Shown: positions 7,323 to 18,219, counted from the first letter of the stretch. The stretch: 38,490 nt of DNA from Thermocrispum municipale DSM 44069 (GCF_000427825.1 NZ_KE386593.1:371624-410113); one strand, 5' to 3'. Program-made: numbers and translations. The notes: generated from the letters alone by a model not told the origin.

Positions 7323-7892
7323 ATGACCGGCACAGCCACGCAAGCGGACCGGACGGCAACCACCGACTCGGCGGCGTCGGCCGAGCAGTCGACGCAGCCG
7401 CCTGCCCGAAATGCGAAGGCCGAACAGCTGGGTGATGTGTTCAGCCGGTTGATGCGCGTCCTCACCAAGGCCAAGTCGCGCATGTCGCAGTTGGCGCCTG
7501 GGGTCGAGCCGAGCGCCTATCCCACGCTCGCCCTGCTCACCCGCGAAGGACCGATCCGCGCCTCGGGGATCGCGGAGCGGCTGCACGCCGACATCTCGAC
7601 GATCAGCAGGCAGACATCGGCGCTGGTACAGGCCGGCCTGATCGAGCGGCAGGCCGATCCGAACGACGGGCGGGCCTGCCTGCTGGCCCTCACCGACGCC
7701 GGCCACGAGGCGCACGAGCACGTACGCGCCGTGCGTAACGAGTGGCTGGCGAAGACCTTGGCGAACTGGTCCGACGAAGACATCGACCAGCTCGTCACAT
7801 TGCTCGGCCGGCTCAGCGACGACGTCGTGCACCAGCTCGCCGTCGTCGACGCCGCCCACCCAACACAGTACGAACCCGAGGAAACTGCATGA
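7323..7892 (+). CDS. MarR-family transcriptional regulator
   Basis: A 189-residue regulator. After a 35-residue Thr/Ala-rich leader, the winged helix-turn-helix spans about residues 60-130 (YPTLALLTREGPIRASGIAERL, DISTISRQTSALVQAGLIERQ and the wing DPNDGRACLLALTDAG), followed by dimerisation helices. The chosen ATG has GTGAGG upstream at 7308-7313; an in-frame ATG at 7287 lies in the operator region and has no clear site. The stop overlaps the efflux gene start (ATGA), so the pair is translationally coupled. It most likely represses its own operon through the palindrome at 7231-7255 and responds to a small toxic compound, as MarR proteins next to DHA2 pumps usually do. Confidence 0.92.
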   Translation: MTGTATQADRTATTDSAASAEQSTQPPARNAKAEQLGDVFSRLMRVLTKAKSRMSQLAPGVEPSAYPTLALLTREGPIRASGIAERLHADISTISRQTSALVQAGLIERQADPNDGRACLLALTDAGHEAHEHVRAVRNEWLAKTLANWSDEDIDQLVTLLGRLSDDVVHQLAVVDAAHPTQYEPEETA

Positions 7893-9514
7893 GCACGAGT
7901 TCCACCGAAGCGCCGCCACCAGCGACGCAACCGTCAGCGGACGACCACCCGCTGTTGACCCACAAGCAGATCGTCACGATCTTGTCCGGCCTGATGATGG
8001 GCATGCTGCTGGCAGCGCTGGACCAGACGATCGTCAGCACCGCGATCCGCACCATCGCCGATGACTTGAACGGTCTGAGCCTGCAGGCGTGGGCGACCAC
8101 GGCGTACCTGATCACCGCGACGATCACCACACCGATCTACGGCAAGCTTTCCGACATCTACGGGCGTAAGCCGCTGTATCTGACGGCCATCACGCTGTTC
8201 TTGATCGGATCCCTGGCCTGTACGTTCGCCACCTCCATGTACGAGCTGGCGATCTACCGGGCCGTGCAAGGGCTCGGTGCCGGTGGCCTGATGTCCCTGG
8301 CCATGACGATCGTCGGCGACATCATCCCGCCGCGGCGGCGCGCCAAGTATTCCGGCTACATGATGAGCGTCTGGGGCGTCTCCAGCATCCTCGGTCCGGT
8401 GCTCGGCGGCCTGTTCGCCGGCATGGACACCTTCGTCGGGCTGGACGGCTGGCGCTGGGTGTTCCTGGTGAACCTGCCGGTCGGCATCGTCGCCATGGTC
8501 GTGGTGACCAAGGTGCTCAACGTGCCGCACCAACCGCGCAAGCAGCGCATCGACTGGTGGGGTGCGGCGACCCTGACCGTGTTCCTGGTGCCGTTGCTGA
8601 TCCTGGCGGAGCAGGGACGGGAGTGGGGCTGGACGTCGACCACGGCGCTGACCTGCATCGCCGTGGGGCTGGCCAGCTTGGTCGCGTTCATCCTGGTCCA
8701 ACGGCGGATGGGCGATGCGGGCCTGATCCCGCTGCGGCTGTTCCGCAACAAGACGTTCACCGTCGCGCTGATCGCCGGGGCGATCCTCGGTGTGGCGATG
8801 TTCGGCTCGATCATGCTGATCCCGCAGTACCTGCAGATCGTGCAGGGCTACACGCCGACCGAGGCCGGTCTGCTGTCGCTGCCCATGATGCTCGGCATGA
8901 TGACGTCGACGCTGGTGGTCGGGCGTCTCACCCAGAAGACCGGGCGGTACAAGATCTTCCCGATCCTGGGCACCGCGCTGGTCGGCCTTGCCGGCCTGCT
9001 GTTCGCCCAGATCGAGTGGAACAGCCCGCTCTGGCACGCGCTGGTGCTGATGGCGATGGTCGGCCTCGGCCTCGGTTCGTGCATGCAGACGCTGATGATC
9101 GCGGTGCAGAACGCGGGTCCGCGGTCCGACATGGGAGTGTCGACCGCGTCGGCGACCCTGTTCCGGCAGGTCGGCGGCACCCTCGGTGTCGCGGTGTTCC
9201 TGTCGATCCTGTTCAGCACGTTGACCGACAACATCCGGCAGGCGTTCGTCTCGCTCGGGGTCTCGCCGTCGGCGATGCCCAAGGGCGTCAACGTGATGGC
9301 GGACTCGTCGTTCTTGCAGGAGATCCCGTTGGAGCAGGCCAAACCGTTCCTGATCGGTTTCACCGAGTCGATCAACACGGTGTTCTACGTCGCCTCCGGT
9401 GTCGCGTTGCTGGCGACCGTGGTGCTGCTGTTCCTGAAGGAGATCCCACTGGCGGACGGCAAGCCGCAGGCGGACGACAAACAAGCCGAGCTGGCCGCGG
9501 CGGCCGCGGGGTGA
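7889..9514 (+). CDS. DHA2-family MFS drug efflux transporter (EmrB/QacA type)
   Basis: A 541-residue proton-driven exporter with about 14 membrane helices. The first helix carries the DHA2 signature LDQTIVSTAIRTIADDL; the MFS motif A is seen as GKLSDIYGRKPLYL, and motif C as SSILGPVLGGLF. The long loop with NIRQAFVSLGVSPSAMPKGV precedes the last helices. The start overlaps the MarR stop and is preceded by GAGGAAACTGC. Likely substrates are hydrophobic drugs or dyes, controlled by the MarR regulator; the exact substrate cannot be read from the sequence. A 14-bp terminator follows. Confidence 0.94.
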   Translation: MSTSSTEAPPPATQPSADDHPLLTHKQIVTILSGLMMGMLLAALDQTIVSTAIRTIADDLNGLSLQAWATTAYLITATITTPIYGKLSDIYGRKPLYLTAITLFLIGSLACTFATSMYELAIYRAVQGLGAGGLMSLAMTIVGDIIPPRRRAKYSGYMMSVWGVSSILGPVLGGLFAGMDTFVGLDGWRWVFLVNLPVGIVAMVVVTKVLNVPHQPRKQRIDWWGAATLTVFLVPLLILAEQGREWGWTSTTALTCIAVGLASLVAFILVQRRMGDAGLIPLRLFRNKTFTVALIAGAILGVAMFGSIMLIPQYLQIVQGYTPTEAGLLSLPMMLGMMTSTLVVGRLTQKTGRYKIFPILGTALVGLAGLLFAQIEWNSPLWHALVLMAMVGLGLGSCMQTLMIAVQNAGPRSDMGVSTASATLFRQVGGTLGVAVFLSILFSTLTDNIRQAFVSLGVSPSAMPKGVNVMADSSFLQEIPLEQAKPFLIGFTESINTVFYVASGVALLATVVLLFLKEIPLADGKPQADDKQAELAAAAAG

Positions 9515-9532
9515 CGCTCGAGGTAACGCAGA

Positions 9533-9577
9533 GCCGTACGCCACTGACTCTTCGGATGAAGGCCAGTGGCGTACGGC
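9533..9577 (+). terminator. Terminator of the MarR-efflux operon
   Basis: A perfect 14-bp stem (GCCGTACGCCACTG with its complement at 9564-9577) encloses a 17-base loop, 18 bases after the efflux stop codon. Confidence 0.8.
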
Positions 9578-9618
9578 ACTGTGTGCCCCTGGCCTCTTCC
9601 ACCCTCACCCGATCGACG

Positions 9619-9624
9619 TAGGCT
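9619..9624 (+). promoter_or_regulatory. -10 hexamer TAGGCT, leaderless-type
   Basis: TAGGCT ends eight bases before the GTG start of the second DedA gene; no ribosome binding site is visible. Confidence 0.5.
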
Positions 9625-9632
9625 GACCCATC

Positions 9633-10271
9633 GTGCAGGAATTGAGCTGGCTGGCGCAGGCAGGACCGACCCTGGTGTGGGTCGTCGTGCTGTCTTTCGT
9701 CTTCGTGGAATGCGCCTTGATCGTCGGACTGTTCCTGCCCGGGGACACTCTGCTGTTCGCCGCCGGGGTGATCCTTGCCGAGCACGACGCGGTGGAGAGC
9801 GCCTGGTGGTTGTCCCTGGTGGCGCTGGGCGTGGCCATCGTGGCCAACCATGTCGGGTATCTCATCGGGCACAAGGTGGGCACCAGGTTCGTCGCCCGGC
9901 GCGGCGGAAAGATCCTGAACCGGCAGAACCTGGACCGGGCGCGCGACTTCCTCAACCGGCGCGGATTGTTCGCCATCATCCTGGCCAGGTGGCTGCCGTG
10001 GGTGCGCACGCTGGCGCCGTTGATCGCCGGGGCGGCGTCCATGGACCGGCGACGTTTTCTGCTCGCCACCAGCATCGGCGCCGTGCTGTGGGTGCCGACG
10101 CTGGTGCTGGTCGGCTACTACGGCTCCGGCCTGTTGGACGACGTGCCGTGGCTGCAGGACCTGGTGCTGTGGGGCATGGTCGTCTGCGTGACGGCGGGCA
10201 CCGTGTGGGGCCTGTGGAAGTACCGGCAGGAGATCTCCAAACCCGTGGAGGACGAGCGCACCGCGGCCTGA
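9633..10271 (+). CDS. DedA-family membrane protein (second of two)
   Basis: A 212-residue DedA/SNARE-associated membrane protein. The N-terminal re-entrant motif is seen as VECALIVGLFLPGDTLLFAAG (about residues 25-45) and the second as ARWLPWVRTLAPLIAG (about 115-130), keeping the acidic residue and the two arginines of the family. Helices follow at about 150-165 and 180-200, with a short charged tail. The gene stands alone: it follows the efflux-operon terminator and ends four bases from the convergent GH76 gene. The GTG start is supported by the -10 hexamer eight bases upstream. It is diverged enough from the first DedA protein that the two probably differ in role. Confidence 0.9.
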   Translation: MQELSWLAQAGPTLVWVVVLSFVFVECALIVGLFLPGDTLLFAAGVILAEHDAVESAWWLSLVALGVAIVANHVGYLIGHKVGTRFVARRGGKILNRQNLDRARDFLNRRGLFAIILARWLPWVRTLAPLIAGAASMDRRRFLLATSIGAVLWVPTLVLVGYYGSGLLDDVPWLQDLVLWGMVVCVTAGTVWGLWKYRQEISKPVEDERTAA

Positions 10272-10275
10272 GGTG

Positions 10276-11286
10276 TCAGGCTGCGTCCAGTCGCGCCGCT
10301 GCCTCCACGGCCATCCAACCGCTCAGCTGTACCGACAGGTCACGGCAAGCGTCCGACGGCGGTGTGCTCACGGGCTTTGCCCAGTCCGGTCCGAACAGCG
10401 GGCCGCCGCGCATGTGAGCGGCGTTCTTCCAGCAGGCTTCCGCCGACGCTCGGACCAGCTCCGCGGCCTCGGCGTTCGGCAGGCGGAGGGCGGCGTCGGC
10501 CAGGTAGCGGACCAAAATGCCGGAGAACAGGCCGCCGTCGCCACCGCCGTGACCGCGCAGCACACCCCCTGGCGCCAGGTGCCTGGCCACGGCTTCGATG
10601 GTTCGCTGCGCGTTCTCGCGCCAACCCAGTTCGACGCAAGCGCCGAGGTAGACGCCCTGACAGTAGGTGTAGATCCGCCGGGAGAGCATCGGTTCGCGGC
10701 CGTCGCGGTAAACGGCGAGGCCGTCGAACACCAGGCCGGTCGCGGGATCGACGAGGTGTTCGGTCATCCACTCGGTGATCGCTTCGGCACGGTCTCGCTC
10801 CCCGAGCCTGGCGTGCAGGATGGCCGCCGGGCCGTTGGCCGGAGCGTTCTTGTACTCGCTGCCGCGGCGCCAGCGGATCCCTCCCCCGACGGTGTCGGAC
10901 CAGGCGTCCCACAGTTGGGCGGAGAGCCGCTGCAGGGCACGGCGGGTGTTCATACCGGTGACCGTGCCTGCTCGGTGCAACGCCAGGGCGAGCCAGGCCA
11001 TGTCGTCGTAGTAGTTGTTCACCCAGCGCAGGCGGTTGCGCAGCCACACACCGCGGGCCAGTTGCCGGACGGCTCGGGCTCGGTGGGGAGTCGGGTCGCG
11101 TAGCTGGGCGTCGACGAGGCAATCCAGCAGGTGTGCTTGCCACCAGTAGTTCCAACGGTGGTGCAACCGGTGCCGGAGCGTCGGCGGCCAGGCGTCGAGG
11201 CCCAAGCGGGTGCCGGGCAGCAGCCAGAGCGGCCGCACATGCCTGCGGAGGACCGCCGCTTCGGCTTCGGCTGCCTGCTCGACCAC
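10276..11286 (-). CDS. Glycoside hydrolase family 76-like protein (intracellular)
   Basis: A 336-residue all-helical (alpha/alpha)6-barrel protein resembling GH76 alpha-1,6-mannanases. The catalytic pair is visible as NNYYDDMAWLALAL (Asp94-Asp95). Other family-like motifs are WNYWWQAHLLDCLVDAQ, GGGIRWRRGSEYKNAPANGPAA, YTYCQGVYLGACVELGW and LRGHGGGDGGLFSGILVRYL. There is no signal peptide, so it should act in the cytoplasm, unlike secreted fungal-mannan hydrolases. A role in handling mannose-containing envelope intermediates is a guess. The GTG start has a -10 hexamer (TAGCCT) seven bases upstream and no ribosome binding site. It is convergent with the DedA gene, with a four-base gap. Confidence 0.85.
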   Translation of the reverse strand: MVEQAAEAEAAVLRRHVRPLWLLPGTRLGLDAWPPTLRHRLHHRWNYWWQAHLLDCLVDAQLRDPTPHRARAVRQLARGVWLRNRLRWVNNYYDDMAWLALALHRAGTVTGMNTRRALQRLSAQLWDAWSDTVGGGIRWRRGSEYKNAPANGPAAILHARLGERDRAEAITEWMTEHLVDPATGLVFDGLAVYRDGREPMLSRRIYTYCQGVYLGACVELGWRENAQRTIEAVARHLAPGGVLRGHGGGDGGLFSGILVRYLADAALRLPNAEAAELVRASAEACWKNAAHMRGGPLFGPDWAKPVSTPPSDACRDLSVQLSGWMAVEAAARLDAA

Positions 11287-11293
11287 GTTTCGC

Positions 11294-11299
11294 AGGCTA
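11294..11299 (-). promoter_or_regulatory. -10 hexamer TAGCCT, leaderless-type
   Basis: On the minus strand TAGCCT stands seven bases before the GTG start of the GH76 gene. It lies at the edge of the degenerate repeat cluster. Confidence 0.45.
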
Positions 11300-11301
11300 A
11301 T

Positions 11302-11475
11302 GCGGGTTGGTGAGTTCCGCGCTTCGCAGCGCTGGTGCGGGGTCGGCGAGTTCTGCCTACCCGGGCCGGCGCGGGTCGGTGAGTTTCTGCGCTCCGCGGG
11401 TTGGTGAGTTCCGCGCTCCGCGGGTTGGTTCAGGTCGATGGGGTCCGCGCTTCGCAGGCTGGTGAATTTCGCCTG
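11302..11475. repeat. Degenerate direct-repeat cluster (GGTGAGTTCCGCG units)
   Basis: At least four to five imperfect copies of a 25-35 base unit fill the gap between two minus-strand genes. A 22-base stretch is identical at 11302-11323 and 11396-11417; variants occur at 11345-11390 and 11420-11475. The core is GGTTGGTGAGTTCCGCG followed by CTTCGCAG or CTCCGCGG. No gene is visible in the cluster. Confidence 0.7.
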
Positions 11476-11476
11476 G

Positions 11477-12127
11477 TCACCAGGCTTTGCTCAGGTCGGC
11501 GTGCTGGCGGATCCAGGTGTGCATGACGATGCCTGCCGCTACCCCGGCGTTGATCGAGCGCGTCGACCCGAACTGCGCGATGGAGATGTGCATCCCGGCC
11601 GCCTGCTGCGCTTCCCGCGACAGCCCGGGGCCCTCTTGCCCGAACAGCAGCAGCGCGTGGCGAGGAAGTTCGCACTCCTCCAGGCGCTCGGCGCCAGGGG
11701 TGTTGTCCACCGCGACCACGGTCAGTCCGTGTTCGTCGGCGAACGACCGCAGCGCGGCGATGTCCGGGTGGTGCTGCAGGTGCTGGTACCGGTCGGTCAC
11801 CATCGCGCCGCGCCTGTTCCACCGGCGGCGGCCGACGATGTGCACCGCTTGCGCGGCGAAGGCGTTGGCGGTGCGGACCACCGTGCCGATGTTGTGGTCG
11901 TGCTGGAAGTTCTCGATGGCCACGTGGAACGGATGCCGACGGCGATCCAGGTCGGCCACGATGGCTTCGCGCTTCCAGTACCGGTACTTCTCGACCACGT
12001 TGCGCCGGTCACCGTGCTCGAGGAGCTCCGGGTCGTAGTGTTCCTCGGTCGGCCACGGACCCTCCCACGGCCCGACGCCGACCTCGCCGCGGGCCGTCCA
12101 CTCGGTGGGTCCGGGCTCGTCGGTCAC
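11477..12127 (-). CDS. SpoU/TrmH-family RNA 2'-O-methyltransferase
   Basis: A 216-residue SPOUT-class methyltransferase that would transfer a methyl group from S-adenosylmethionine to a ribose of tRNA or rRNA. The three knot motifs are visible: motif 1 HNIGTVVRTANAFAAQAV (about residues 78-95), motif 2 LLLFGQEGPGLS (about 160-171) and motif 3 IAQFGSTRSINAGVAAGIVMH (about 183-203). The 75-residue N-terminal extension (EEHYDPELLEHGDRRNVVEKYRYW) is typical of actinobacterial members. Its GTG start overlaps the pyrE stop (GTGA), so the two form an operon. Which RNA it modifies cannot be told. Confidence 0.92.
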   Translation of the reverse strand: MTDEPGPTEWTARGEVGVGPWEGPWPTEEHYDPELLEHGDRRNVVEKYRYWKREAIVADLDRRRHPFHVAIENFQHDHNIGTVVRTANAFAAQAVHIVGRRRWNRRGAMVTDRYQHLQHHPDIAALRSFADEHGLTVVAVDNTPGAERLEECELPRHALLLFGQEGPGLSREAQQAAGMHISIAQFGSTRSINAGVAAGIVMHTWIRQHADLSKAW

Positions 12128-12702
12128 GCCAGTCCCAAGTCGCCGAGGCCGAGCAGCGAGCGATACTCCAATCCGCGGGCCTCGATGGCTTCGCGCGCCC
12201 CGGTGTCCCGGTCCACGATGGTCGCGACGCCGACCACGGTGGCGGAGGCTTCCTCCAGCGCGTCGACCGCGGTGAGGACGCTGCCGCCGGTGGTGGAGGT
12301 GTCTTCGACGGCGAGCACGCGCTGCCCGGCGACATCGATGCCTTCGATGCGGCGTTGCAGGCCGTGCTGCTTGCTCTCCTTACGCACCACGAACGCGTCG
12401 AGCACGACGCCGTCGGCCGCGGCGGAGTGCAGCATCGCGGTGGCCACCGGGTCCGCGCCCAGGGTCAGGCCGCCCGCGGCGACGTAATCCCAGTCGGCGG
12501 TCAGCTGGCGCATGAGCTTGCCGATCAGCGGGGCGGCGGCGTGGTGCAGCGTCGCGCGGCGCAGGTCGACGTAGTAGTCGGCTTCCTTGCCCGAGGCCAG
12601 CGTGACCTTGCCGTGGACGACGGCGAGTTCGGTGATCAGCCGGGCCAGCCGGGCGCGCTCGGTGCTGTCGACGGGAGGTGTGGTTGAGCGGGAAGACGTC
12701 AC
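12124..12702 (-). CDS. pyrE: Orotate phosphoribosyltransferase
   Basis: A 192-residue enzyme that makes orotidine 5'-phosphate from orotate and PRPP in pyrimidine synthesis. Family signs: the orotate-side loop LASGKEADYYVDLRR, the flexible loop RKESKQHGLQRRIEG, and the PRPP-binding motif VLAVEDTSTTGGSVLTAVDAL (about residues 127-147). I chose the GTG at 12702 because a TAGGCT -10 hexamer lies seven bases before it and the product then has normal length; an ATG eight codons upstream would lie on the far side of that hexamer. The methyltransferase gene follows with a four-base overlap. Other pyr genes are not in the window. Confidence 0.94.
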   Translation of the reverse strand: MTSSRSTTPPVDSTERARLARLITELAVVHGKVTLASGKEADYYVDLRRATLHHAAAPLIGKLMRQLTADWDYVAAGGLTLGADPVATAMLHSAAADGVVLDAFVVRKESKQHGLQRRIEGIDVAGQRVLAVEDTSTTGGSVLTAVDALEEASATVVGVATIVDRDTGAREAIEARGLEYRSLLGLGDLGLA

Positions 12703-12709
12703 GGATCTG

Positions 12710-12715
12710 AGCCTA
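12710..12715 (-). promoter_or_regulatory. -10 hexamer TAGGCT of pyrE, leaderless-type
   Basis: Minus-strand TAGGCT stands seven bases before the chosen GTG start. Confidence 0.5.
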
Positions 12716-12791
12716 CGAGCCCGCACGCCGAACGCGGTGTGGCGGGGCCGATGGGAGTGGCGAGGACCGCGTCCTCACACGGTGCATGCGC

Positions 12792-12860
12792 GCGGCCAGT
12801 AAAGGTGGGGCGGCCCTGTGTGCGGGCGGCCGGTGAACGTGGGGCGCGGCCGGTAGAGCC
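12792..12860. repeat. Three imperfect copies of a GCGGCCGGT unit
   Basis: GCGGCCAGTAAAGGTGGGGC (12792 on), GCGGCCGGTGAACGTGGGGC (12826 on) and GCGGCCGGTAGAGCC (12846 on) lie in the 187-base gap between pyrE and the SDR gene. No function is apparent. Confidence 0.4.
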
Positions 12861-12889
12861 CTTCGTGCGGCGTCGTGGGCGGGCTGCAC

Positions 12890-13663
12890 TCACGTACGGC
12901 CGCGCTGGGCCGCCACCTTCGCCCCCACCCAGCGCCGCGCGGGTGGCGGGAGCAGCCGGACCAGCCCCAGCAACGCCTTCCAGCGCTTGCCCGGCACCGA
13001 CACCCCCTTGCCTCGGTCGAGGTCCGCCAGGCACTCTCGCACGACCCGTTCGGCGGTGAGCCACATCATGCGCGGGCCGCGGTCGGCGCTGTCGCCCGCG
13101 CGGTCGTGGAACTCGGTGTGCGTGAAGCCCGGGGCCAGCGCGAGCACCCGCACGCCGCGCCCTGCCACGGACGCCGCAAGGCCTTCCGAGAACGCCGTCA
13201 CCCACGCCTTGGTCGCGCCGTAGGCCGCCCCGGAGGCCGGGAAGAACCCCGCGAAGCTCGACACGTTGATGATCGAACCGGAACCCCGCTCGAGCATCCC
13301 GGGCAGCGCGGCGCGCGTCAGCCGCAGCACGGCGGTGACGTTGACTTCGAGCTGCTCGGTGAGGCGCTCGGCGGAGACTTCGGTGAACGAGCCGTTGAGG
13401 CCGAACCCCGCGTTGTTCACCAGCAGGTCGACCGGGTTCTCCTGCAGCCACTGCTCGACTTCGCGGCGCTGGTCCGCATCCCCGAGGTCCGCGGGCAGGA
13501 CGTGGGCCGCTACGCCATGTGCTCCGCGCAGCTGCGCGGCAACGGCCTCCAGACGCTCACGGGTACGGGCGACCAGAACGACGTCGTAGCCGCGGGCGGC
13601 GAGTTGCTTGGCGAACTCGGCGCCGAGTCCGGCGCTGGCACCGGTGATCAAGGCGGTCGGCAT
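12890..13663 (-). CDS. Short-chain dehydrogenase/reductase
   Basis: A 257-residue NAD(P)-dependent oxidoreductase of the classical SDR family. The cofactor motif is TGASAGLG (residues 7-14), followed by the [11 protein letters not shown] basic pair that suggests NADPH preference, the NNAG motif at about 86-89, and the catalytic Ser with Y-x-x-x-K ([20 protein letters not shown]). The C-terminal basic segment ([22 protein letters not shown]) resembles the membrane-associating tail of DltE/YqjQ-type SDRs. The substrate is unknown. The ATG is supported by a TAAGCT hexamer six bases upstream. It is transcribed alone on the minus strand. Confidence 0.92.
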   Translation of the reverse strand: MPTALITGASAGLGAEFAKQLAARGYDVVLVARTRERLEAVAAQLRGAHGVAAHVLPADLGDADQRREVEQWLQENPVDLLVNNAGFGLNGSFTEVSAERLTEQLEVNVTAVLRLTRAALPGMLERGSGSIINVSSFAGFFPASGAAYGATKAWVTAFSEGLAASVAGRGVRVLALAPGFTHTEFHDRAGDSADRGPRMMWLTAERVVRECLADLDRGKGVSVPGKRWKALLGLVRLLPPPARRWVGAKVAAQRGRT

Positions 13664-13669
13664 GGCGTC

Positions 13670-13675
13670 AGCTTA
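13670..13675 (-). promoter_or_regulatory. -10 hexamer TAAGCT, leaderless-type
   Basis: Minus-strand TAAGCT stands six bases before the ATG of the SDR gene; no ribosome binding site intervenes. Confidence 0.5.
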
Positions 13676-13842
13676 ACCGGCAAGATCACCGCAGGCCGGG
13701 CTTCGCGGAGCACCGGCCGCGATCATGCATCCGGCCCCGCTCGATCATCGCCGGCAGCGCGGCCGGAGCCCGACCTCCCGCAGCGACCTGCGTACTCGGT
13801 CGGCGGCGGGAACGTCCCGACGCCCGGCTCGGCGTCACGGCC

Positions 13843-14565
13843 TCACAGCGGTCCGTGCGGCTTCTCGTGCAGCGGGTCCACGTGCCGGACACCTTCCGGC
13901 GGGTCCTGCCACACGTGCTTGCCCATCGCCGTGCCGTCCTCACCGGGGTCGACGATGTCGGCGATGTCGCCGAGGTCGCGCAACAATCGCTCCAACCGCG
14001 TCGGCCCGGCGTTCGGCGAGACCGCCGCCAGCACCCAGTCCTTCTCCAGCCACAGCACGCTCACGTCGCCACCGAGCTCGTCGGCGTGCGCGATGAGCTC
14101 CTGCGACAGGTGCTCCTTGGCCTGCTCCACGTTGTCGGTGAAGGCATACCGCTGGCCGGCGGGGCCGAGCAGCTCCGGCATCTCCACCCGCTGGAACGGC
14201 ACCGACGCCAACCACAGCTCGAGCAGCACCGGGAACGGCTCGCCGCAGCGCACGGCAACCACCGTCGCCGGGATCTGCCGATCCGCCTCGATGTCGAACA
14301 CGTACACCGTGCGGCGGCCTTCGCTGGTGAACGTCGAACCGGCCACCACGTTGACCGCCGCTTCGGCGCCGTAGTACCCCATCGCGCCCTCGGTCCAGTG
14401 GCTGACCATCCGGGCGTCCTCGTCGGCGAACTTCCAGCCGCGCAGGTCTGCCCAGCGCAGCCGCTCACGATGCCGGGAGCCTTCCCGCGACTTGTCGATC
14501 GCAAGCAGGCTCAGGCCGGCGACCAGGGCGATGAACGCGATCAGGAACCAAACCCAGGCAGGCAC
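13843..14565 (-). CDS. Single-pass membrane protein of unknown function
   Basis: A 240-residue product. One N-terminal membrane helix (about residues 4-22, VWFLIAFIALVAGLSLLAI) is followed by a basic stretch and a soluble domain of about 200 residues, including WADLRGWKFADEDARMVSHW, a beta-rich middle (RRTVYVFDIEADRQIPATVVAV) and an acidic C-terminus. I do not recognise the domain; similar proteins are common as hypothetical proteins in actinomycetes. The GTG start has a TAGGCT hexamer exactly six bases upstream. It lies downstream of clpB on the same strand, 26 bases from the clpB stop, but has its own promoter. Confidence 0.75.
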   Translation of the reverse strand: MPAWVWFLIAFIALVAGLSLLAIDKSREGSRHRERLRWADLRGWKFADEDARMVSHWTEGAMGYYGAEAAVNVVAGSTFTSEGRRTVYVFDIEADRQIPATVVAVRCGEPFPVLLELWLASVPFQRVEMPELLGPAGQRYAFTDNVEQAKEHLSQELIAHADELGGDVSVLWLEKDWVLAAVSPNAGPTRLERLLRDLGDIADIVDPGEDGTAMGKHVWQDPPEGVRHVDPLHEKPHGPL

Positions 14566-14571
14566 GTCAGC

Positions 14572-14577
14572 AGCCTA
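14572..14577 (-). promoter_or_regulatory. -10 hexamer TAGGCT, leaderless-type
   Basis: Minus-strand TAGGCT stands six bases before the GTG of the unknown membrane protein, in the short gap after clpB. Confidence 0.5.
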
Positions 14578-14591
14578 TCGCCACTTCGAGG

Positions 14592-17186
<2,595 letters not shown>

Positions 17187-17265
17187 CCCTGCCTTCTCTT
17201 GTGCGTTCTGGTCAAGTCCTTGTCGGCGCTGCTCCGAGCAGCGCTCTCAACTGCTCAACGTCGGC

Positions 17266-17292
17266 AAAGTTGAGTGAGTTCCACTCAACTTT
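17266..17292. promoter_or_regulatory. HAIR box (HspR operator) between clpB and an SDR gene
   Basis: Perfect 10-bp arms AAAGTTGAGT and ACTCAACTTT are separated by seven bases. This matches the known HspR-associated inverted repeat CTTGAGT-N7-ACTCAAG at all but the outermost position of each 7-base half-site. It lies upstream of clpB and also covers the -35 region of the divergent SDR gene. Confidence 0.88.
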
Positions 17293-17300
17293 CGTAGCGG

Positions 17301-17306
17301 TAGGCT
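17301..17306 (+). promoter_or_regulatory. -10 hexamer TAGGCT of SDR gene, leaderless-type
   Basis: TAGGCT ends six bases before the ATG. The matching -35 position (about 17277-17283) falls inside the HAIR box. Confidence 0.55.
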
Positions 17307-17312
17307 CGGTGC

Positions 17313-18140
17313 ATGGCAACAGCGATCATCACAGGTGCGGCCTCGGGCATCGGGGAGGCTCTGGCCGACAAGCTGGTTGCCCGCGGCGACACCGTCTACG
17401 TCGCCGACATCGACGCCGAGGGGGCCGCCGAGGTCGCCGACCGCCTCGGCTCCAGGGCGATCGCCCGCAAGCTCGACGTCACCGACGCGGCAGCCGTGCA
17501 GGCGCTGGTCGACGAGGTCGACGCCGAGCACGGGCTGGACCTGATGGTGAACAACGCGGGCATCGCGGTGGGCGGCGAATTCACCGAGTTCGGGCTCGAG
17601 CACTGGAATCGCACCATCGACGTGAACCTGCGCGGCGTCATCCACGGTGTGCACGCCGCCTACCCCAAGATGAAGGCCCGCGGTCGAGGTCAGATCCTCA
17701 ACACCGCGTCGCTCGCCGGTCTGGTGTCCAGTCCGCTCAGTGGGCCGTACTCGGCGACGAAGCACGCTGTTGTCGCGCTGAGCCTGTCCTTGCGTCCTGA
17801 GGCCGCCCTGCACGGCGTGCGGGTGAGCGTGCTGTGTCCCGGGGTCATCGACACTCCGATCTTCGAGCGGGCCAACGACGGGCTGCCGCAAACCGCCGCG
17901 GGAGCCAACGCCCGGTCCTTGTTCCATCAGATGGCGACGTTGCTTCAGGGTGGGAAGTTCTACCCGCCGGAGCGGCTGGCGGCCGACGCGGTGCGCGGGC
18001 TGGAGACCAACGCGCCGGTGATCGTCGCCCCGCTCGGCGCTCGCCTGCTGTGGTGGCTGGATCGGACCTCCCCGTCGCGCGTGCGGGACATCATCAGCCG
18101 GTTGGGATTCCGGCGAATCAAGCAGCGGCTCGGGGTGTGA
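17313..18140 (+). CDS. Short-chain dehydrogenase/reductase divergent from clpB
   Basis: A 275-residue classical SDR oxidoreductase. The nucleotide motif is TGAASGIG (residues 7-14), the acidic VADIDAEGA after strand 2 suggests NAD(H) preference, NNAG lies near residue 78-81, and the catalytic Ser with Y-x-x-x-K is seen as TASLAGLVSSPLSGPYSATK. The C-terminal part (LLWWLDRTSPSRVRDIISRLGFRRIKQRLG) is amphipathic and basic. The substrate is unknown. The ATG is only 20 bases from the HAIR box, with a leaderless-type -10 between, so HspR should control this gene too; that makes a heat-stress link plausible (inference). Confidence 0.92.
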   Translation: MATAIITGAASGIGEALADKLVARGDTVYVADIDAEGAAEVADRLGSRAIARKLDVTDAAAVQALVDEVDAEHGLDLMVNNAGIAVGGEFTEFGLEHWNRTIDVNLRGVIHGVHAAYPKMKARGRGQILNTASLAGLVSSPLSGPYSATKHAVVALSLSLRPEAALHGVRVSVLCPGVIDTPIFERANDGLPQTAAGANARSLFHQMATLLQGGKFYPPERLAADAVRGLETNAPVIVAPLGARLLWWLDRTSPSRVRDIISRLGFRRIKQRLGV

Positions 18141-18219
18141 GTTCGGCAAGCCTTCCGGGGCGAAATACACCCGATCGAGTGCATGCTCCGGGGTGGCTCG
18201 GTCACGATGCACACTCAAC

